A stretch of 64,000 nucleotides of DNA, taken from the NCBI GenBank assembly GCA_910588845.1, contig CAJURU010000008.1, positions 67,408-131,407 on the forward strand, read 5' to 3'. The stretch is from an uncultured Lachnospiraceae bacterium. Its GTDB lineage: Bacteria; Bacillota; Clostridia; Lachnospirales; Lachnospiraceae. The translations under genes were made by a program, and so were the position numbers. The notes beneath the pieces were generated by a model. It had not been told where the DNA came from. It made no database searches and saw nothing but the letters and a program-made list of their open reading frames with translations. Positions 60,997 through 64,000 of this stretch are shown here, in pieces (position 1 is the stretch's first letter; every line of letters starts with the position of its first letter).

Positions 60997-61107
60997 TTAC
61001 TCTTCACTTTCCTCGTCTACAACTCCTGCTACTGCTCCCGCTACAGAAGCCACCACAGCAATAATCACTGCAACTAAAACTACTCCGCCAATAATAAATA
61101 CTAACAT
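60997..61107 (-). CDS. 36-residue single-pass membrane protein
   Basis: A short frame starting at the ATG at 61107, with GAGG six bases upstream, and ending six bases before the DUF512 gene start. The product is almost entirely hydrophobic (MLVFIIGGVVLVAVIIAVV, then small residues) and ends in the acidic tail VVDEESEE. It reads as one transmembrane helix with a negatively charged C-terminus. Position and good ribosome-binding site argue that it is real. No family recognised; a role with the PDZ/radical-SAM neighbour is a guess from proximity. Confidence 0.6.
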   Translation of the reverse strand: MLVFIIGGVVLVAVIIAVVASVAGAVAGVVDEESEE

Positions 61108-61168
61108 ACGCTTCCTCGCATTTCTCTCATTTTTGCCTTTATCATAGCATATTCTGGAATATATGTAA

Positions 61169-61203
61169 ACAACCACTTGTAAGCATTACGAACAAGTGGT
61201 TGT
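61169..61203. terminator. hairpin between cytidylate-kinase-like gene and small membrane protein
   Basis: A perfect 12-bp inverted repeat (ACAACCACTTGT/ACAAGTGGTTGT) with an 11-base loop. The T-tract on the minus strand is weak (TTTACATATATT), so it is a probable but not certain terminator. Confidence 0.5.
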
Positions 61204-61242
61204 CTATTTGACTAATTATTCAGTTCTCTGGAAAATCCTTCC

Positions 61243-61848
61243 CTATTGAGGACGCACCGACTTTCTCTCTTCAATATAATGCTCAAGCACCTTTACTGTA
61301 CCGGAAACACCGAGCGGGCTGCTATTAATACAAATATCATAAAATCTTGAATCGCCCCACTTATGTTCCGAATGTCTGTTATGGTAACGTCTCCTCTTAA
61401 AATCATGTCTTTCCATCTTCTTAAAGGCGTCTTCTCTGCTCAGCCCGTATTTCTCCATGACACGTTTCACCTTGCATTCCCTGTCGCCGTTGACAAATAT
61501 GGAAATCATGCCTTCCACGTCCTGCAACACGGTCTCAGAACAACGTCCCACAATGACAAAGGACTCTCCGCTCTCCGCCTTTTCCCGGATAAAATCAAAC
61601 TGTGTCTCCGCCAGAATTTCCTCCATGGAATTTGAATATTTTCCTACTCTCCTTGACAGGATGCGGTTGCGCGGCTTCTCATCATATTTCTCAAGTACTT
61701 CAATATTGACGTCCATCTGTCCTGCAATCTCATCGAGCATGCTCCTGTCATAAAACTTGATGCCCAAATCTTTTGCAATCCTCTCTGCAATTTCATGTCC
61801 TGCACTGCCAAATTCACGGCTTAATGTAATAACCAATTGTTCGCTCAC
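61243..61848 (-). CDS. cytidylate kinase-like family protein
   Basis: A 201-residue P-loop-like protein starting with GTG after GGAGGAAT. The N-terminus LVITLSREFGSAGHEIAERI is the modified nucleotide loop of the cytidylate kinase-like family (PF13189), which lacks the normal GKS/T. KFYDRSMLDEIA and SFVIVGRCSETVL follow, and the Arg-rich lid KMERHDFKRRRYHNRHS is typical. True CMP kinase is a different gene in Clostridia. The substrate is unknown. It lies between the permease and the small membrane protein, and ends before a hairpin at 61169-61203. Confidence 0.88.
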   Translation of the reverse strand: MSEQLVITLSREFGSAGHEIAERIAKDLGIKFYDRSMLDEIAGQMDVNIEVLEKYDEKPRNRILSRRVGKYSNSMEEILAETQFDFIREKAESGESFVIVGRCSETVLQDVEGMISIFVNGDRECKVKRVMEKYGLSREDAFKKMERHDFKRRRYHNRHSEHKWGDSRFYDICINSSPLGVSGTVKVLEHYIEERKSVRPQ

Positions 61849-61957
61849 AATATTCCTCCTCTCTCAGACATTGATACCAAACTTCCATTTAAACCAGGCA
61901 TATTTCACCATCGGACCGCCGTTCCCAGCCCGCCGCATAACGTTGCCAGGCTTTCGA

Positions 61958-63316
61958 TTAACAGTACCTTACAAAAATAAACAGCATAGATACCGTAATT
62001 ACAATCAATGTCGCTGGAACTGCTGCTTTACAATATTTTCCCCAGCCTATCACGTAACCGTTTTTGGCTGCAACAGACGTTCCCACTACATTAGCCGAAG
62101 CGCCGATAGGCGTTGCGCTTCCTCCGATATCAGTTCCCATAGAAAGCGCCCAGGTAAGTACGGAAAGATCCACACCCTGTGCAACAGAAAGACTCTTAAT
62201 TACCGGAACCATCGTAGCTGCAAACGGTATATTGTCGACAAGCGCGCTTGCCACAGCAGATATCCAAAGGATAATTGCCACCATTATGTACAGGTTATCG
62301 CCACTGACCTTACCAATAAATCCAGCAATCATTTCTAGTATATTGGTCTGTTCCAATCCTCCTACTACCATAAAGAGACCGATAAAGAACAGAAGTGTCT
62401 TATAATCAACTTTCTTTAAAAGCTCCAACGCATATTTCCAGGAGGTCAACAAGGTAACAATTGCAATGGATGTCCCGATAAATGCAACCGTAAGCCCAGT
62501 ATATTCATGGGTTACCAAAAGAATTACTGCACAAGCGAATATCACGCTGCTGATTGCAAATTCACGCTTATCCAAAATCGCTTCCCTGGGAGTGGGCATC
62601 GTCGAAATATCTACCTTCTCACCCTCCTTGGGCTTTAAATCTTTGTGGAACACCAACAGGAAATAGAACACAATGAGGATCAGGCTAATACCTGCCATAA
62701 CGCCTGTATTGGTAATAAAATCTCCAAATGAATATCCCAATGACGTACCGATGATAATATTTGGCGGATCTCCGCACATCGTTGCCGAACCTCCCAGATT
62801 TGCGCAGAAAATCTCTGAGAGAATCATCGGAATCGGATTAAACTTCAACAATTTTGCCAGTTCAATTGTGACCGCAACGAGAAACAGAATTACGGTGATA
62901 CTGTCAATAAACATCGCCAGCCCTGCCGACATAATCATAAATGCGACAAACAGTGGAACCGGCTTGTAATTTACAAGTTTCGCCAACAACATACAAAGCC
63001 AGCGGAAAAACCCTGCCTTTGCCATGCCTTCGACCATAATCATCATACCGGCAATGAAAATAATGGTTGCCCAGTTAATTCCAGCCGTGCTCTCTCCTTC
63101 ACTTCCCGAAGCGTACCAGAACCCCAGCTTAAAAATACTCTGCAAATTGAGCGTCTCAAGGATTGCATGAGTATCTCTCATAATAATACCAAACACTCCA
63201 ACAATCGTCAAAACTCCACATCCTAATGTGACGTAATGTCTTTCAATCTTGTCTAATACAATCAAAACAAACATAACAACAAATATTGTTACTGCTAAAA
63301 TCTGTGCCGCTGCCAA
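61958..63316 (-). CDS. ArsB/NhaD (SLC13-like) family anion or ion permease
   Basis: About 452 residues. The ATG at 63325 sits directly on the AGGAG, so the TTG at 63316, eight bases after it, is the likelier start. Eleven or more membrane segments can be drawn. Two re-entrant-type loops carry LGGSATMCGDPPNIIIGTSLG and GTDIGGSATPIGASANVVG, the duplicated signature of the ion transporter superfamily that includes ArsB, NhaD and the dicarboxylate carriers. The transported ion cannot be told from sequence. No arsenic genes are nearby. A 5' leader of about 160 bases precedes it. Confidence 0.88.
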   Translation of the reverse strand: MAAAQILAVTIFVVMFVLIVLDKIERHYVTLGCGVLTIVGVFGIIMRDTHAILETLNLQSIFKLGFWYASGSEGESTAGINWATIIFIAGMMIMVEGMAKAGFFRWLCMLLAKLVNYKPVPLFVAFMIMSAGLAMFIDSITVILFLVAVTIELAKLLKFNPIPMILSEIFCANLGGSATMCGDPPNIIIGTSLGYSFGDFITNTGVMAGISLILIVFYFLLVFHKDLKPKEGEKVDISTMPTPREAILDKREFAISSVIFACAVILLVTHEYTGLTVAFIGTSIAIVTLLTSWKYALELLKKVDYKTLLFFIGLFMVVGGLEQTNILEMIAGFIGKVSGDNLYIMVAIILWISAVASALVDNIPFAATMVPVIKSLSVAQGVDLSVLTWALSMGTDIGGSATPIGASANVVGTSVAAKNGYVIGWGKYCKAAVPATLIVITVSMLFIFVRYC

Positions 63317-63325
63317 GCGAATCAT

Positions 63326-63714
63326 CTCCTAACATAATTTTTCATTTAACAGTCCAGCTATCACCCTCCGCAAAGGTGGTCAATGCTTGCTGCTTTTCTT
63401 CTATCGTATCTGACTGTGCAGTTATTTTGGATCATAAGCGACTAAGGTTAAATACCTTAATACTATATGCGATTAAGCGGTATATATTTTATCCATTATA
63501 CAGACTGCAACCATTACCGCAACCAGCTACAGCCCATGCGCTTGTGAAATCTCACAATCTCATTTCATTAAAATTGTATCGTCTCATTTCATGAGCTCTT
63601 GCAAGAGACTTATGACTTCTCTCACTTCTTGGAACTCTTCCCTGATACTTCCTGCCATATTATACCCTACAGGACTGATATTTTCCAGTTTTTTTTCATA
63701 TTTTGCAAAACAAA
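63326..63714 (-). other. non-coding leader and intergenic stretch before the permease
   Basis: No gene supported. A promoter-like TTGCGG (63517-63522), 16 bases, TATAAT (63495-63500) on the minus strand would give a leader of about 160 bases. Inside it, ACAGTC and GACTGT (63349-63354, 63412-63417) can close a domain that holds a CACC/GGTG hairpin and an outer AGC/GCT pairing. Upstream, AATGAAATGAGA-type sequence is repeated twice around 63560-63595. The leader may be structured, but it matches no riboswitch class I know. Confidence 0.35.
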
Positions 63715-63754
63715 AGTCCTAAAAACCCACATCATCATTAAGGCTTTCAGGACT
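63715..63754 (-). terminator. terminator after tRNA-Trp
   Basis: Outer arms AGTCCT/AGGACT, with partial inner pairing, lie about ten bases after the tRNA. TTTTGTTTTG follows on the minus strand. It probably ends the rRNA-tRNA transcript. Confidence 0.6.
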
Positions 63755-63761
63755 ACTAAAA

Positions 63762-63832
63762 CAGGGGAAGAGGGATTCGAACCCCCGTGAACGGTTTTGG
63801 AGACCGCAATACTGCCGCTGTATGATTCCCCT
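63762..63832 (-). tRNA. tRNA-Trp (CCA anticodon)
   Basis: A 71-base cloverleaf: acceptor AGGGGAA/TTCCCCT, a 4-bp D stem ATAC/GTAT with the short loop AGCGGCA, anticodon stem GCGGT/ACCGT with loop CTCCAAA (anticodon CCA), and T arm GGGGG/CCCTC with loop TTCGAAT. The discriminator is G. The 3' CCA is not encoded. The seven-base D loop is short but keeps the GG pair. It lies 124 bases after the 23S rRNA end and is likely co-transcribed with it. Confidence 0.93.
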
Positions 63833-63956
63833 ATACATTATAATATATTCCACGCCTGTAATACTTATACGTGGAATACTTTATTTTATTCATGATTTCC
63901 TGTACCTTCAAAAATTCACACAGCTTAATCCGTTCCTTTGACTCCGGGCCTTTCTT

Positions 63957-64000
63957 GGTCAAGCCCTCGACCTATTAGTGGCAGTCAGCTGCATACATTG
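63957..64000 (-). rRNA. 23S ribosomal RNA, 3' end (partial)
   Basis: On the minus strand the last bases read AGCTGACTGCCACTAATAGG followed by TCGAGGGCTTGACC, the conserved 3' end of Firmicute 23S rRNA. Only about 44 bases are in the window; the gene continues past the right edge. The end point near 63957 is estimated from the closing sequence GGTCGAGGGCTTGACC. The 124 bases to tRNA-Trp hold a hairpin (ATTCCACG/CGTGGAAT) and no 5S gene. Confidence 0.88.

Noticed and set aside
63584..63658. A 24-codon minus-strand frame (starting MAGSIREEFQEV)
   Set aside because: No ribosome-binding site, and its ATG overlaps a TATAAT sequence, so it is unlikely to be translated.
1..64000. Prophage, integrative element or insertion sequence
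   Set aside because: No integrase, transposase, phage structural gene, long terminal inverted repeat or attachment duplication was seen; gene content is core chromosomal apart from the dlt-like operon.

Overview
The window looks like a chromosomal segment of a spore-forming, probably motile Firmicute of the class Clostridia, most likely the family Lachnospiraceae. The evidence is low-GC Gram-positive style ribosome-binding sites, spoIIGA-sigE, gpr, spoIIP and a Spo0E-like gene, a CIRCE-controlled groESL, a T-box leader before thrS, two chemoreceptors, and 23S rRNA and tRNA spacing of clostridial type. Species assignment is not possible from the sequence alone. No integrase, transposase or CRISPR array was seen. 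Nearly all genes lie on the minus strand; only a chemoreceptor, rpsT and a sigG remnant lie on the plus strand.

Layout: 1-1.4 kb holds a partial flavoprotein, a small acidic protein and maf. 1.5-8.7 kb is addB-addA (double-strand break repair). 8.8-10.8 kb is ackA, a small protein and a YccF-family membrane protein. 10.9-14.7 kb is a broken sigG fragment, a beta-CASP RNase and spoIIGA-sigE. 14.9-16.6 kb is a chemoreceptor. 16.7-28.7 kb is the division and cell-wall (dcw) cluster: mraZ, rsmH, ftsL, two penicillin-binding proteins, mraY, murD, ftsW, divIB, ftsZ. murE, murF and murG are absent from it. 28.9-33.4 kb carries a Spo0E-like phosphatase, a phospholipase C-like protein, a DUF1540 protein, thrS with its T-box, and a SEC-C protein. 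33.5-36.1 kb holds a second chemoreceptor and a DegV protein. 36.2-42.4 kb is an unusual dlt-like operon. 42.6-44.8 kb is groESL. 44.9-48.7 kb has corA, spoIIP, gpr and rpsT. 48.7-55.6 kb has a C_GCAxxG_C_C protein, nadBC and a type IIA topoisomerase pair. 55.7-61.1 kb runs through a Ser/Thr kinase, gpsA, plsY, der and a radical-SAM DUF512 protein. 61.2-63.3 kb has a cytidylate-kinase-like protein and an ArsB/NhaD-type permease. The end carries tRNA-Trp and the 3' end of a 23S rRNA.

The best candidate for a new system is the 36.2-42.4 kb operon. It resembles the D-alanylation (dlt) machinery: adenylating enzyme, stand-alone carrier protein, MBOAT transferase and SGNH protein. But the adenylating enzyme is fused to a complete THF-type formyltransferase domain, its DltA chirality cysteine is replaced by serine, and a sugar-amidotransferase-like PP-loop enzyme follows. 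I infer an envelope acylation system that may attach an N-formylated or otherwise altered amino acid.

Other points of note are sporulation control sites readable in the DNA. There are paired Spo0A boxes before a Spo0E-like gene. A Spo0A-box palindrome lies between spoIIGA and a chemoreceptor, next to a long-spacer spoIIG-type promoter. A sigG gene fragment lies inverted near sigE. The mraZ promoter carries a 10-bp-periodic operator array, and the radical-SAM protein carries a 36-bp coding minisatellite.
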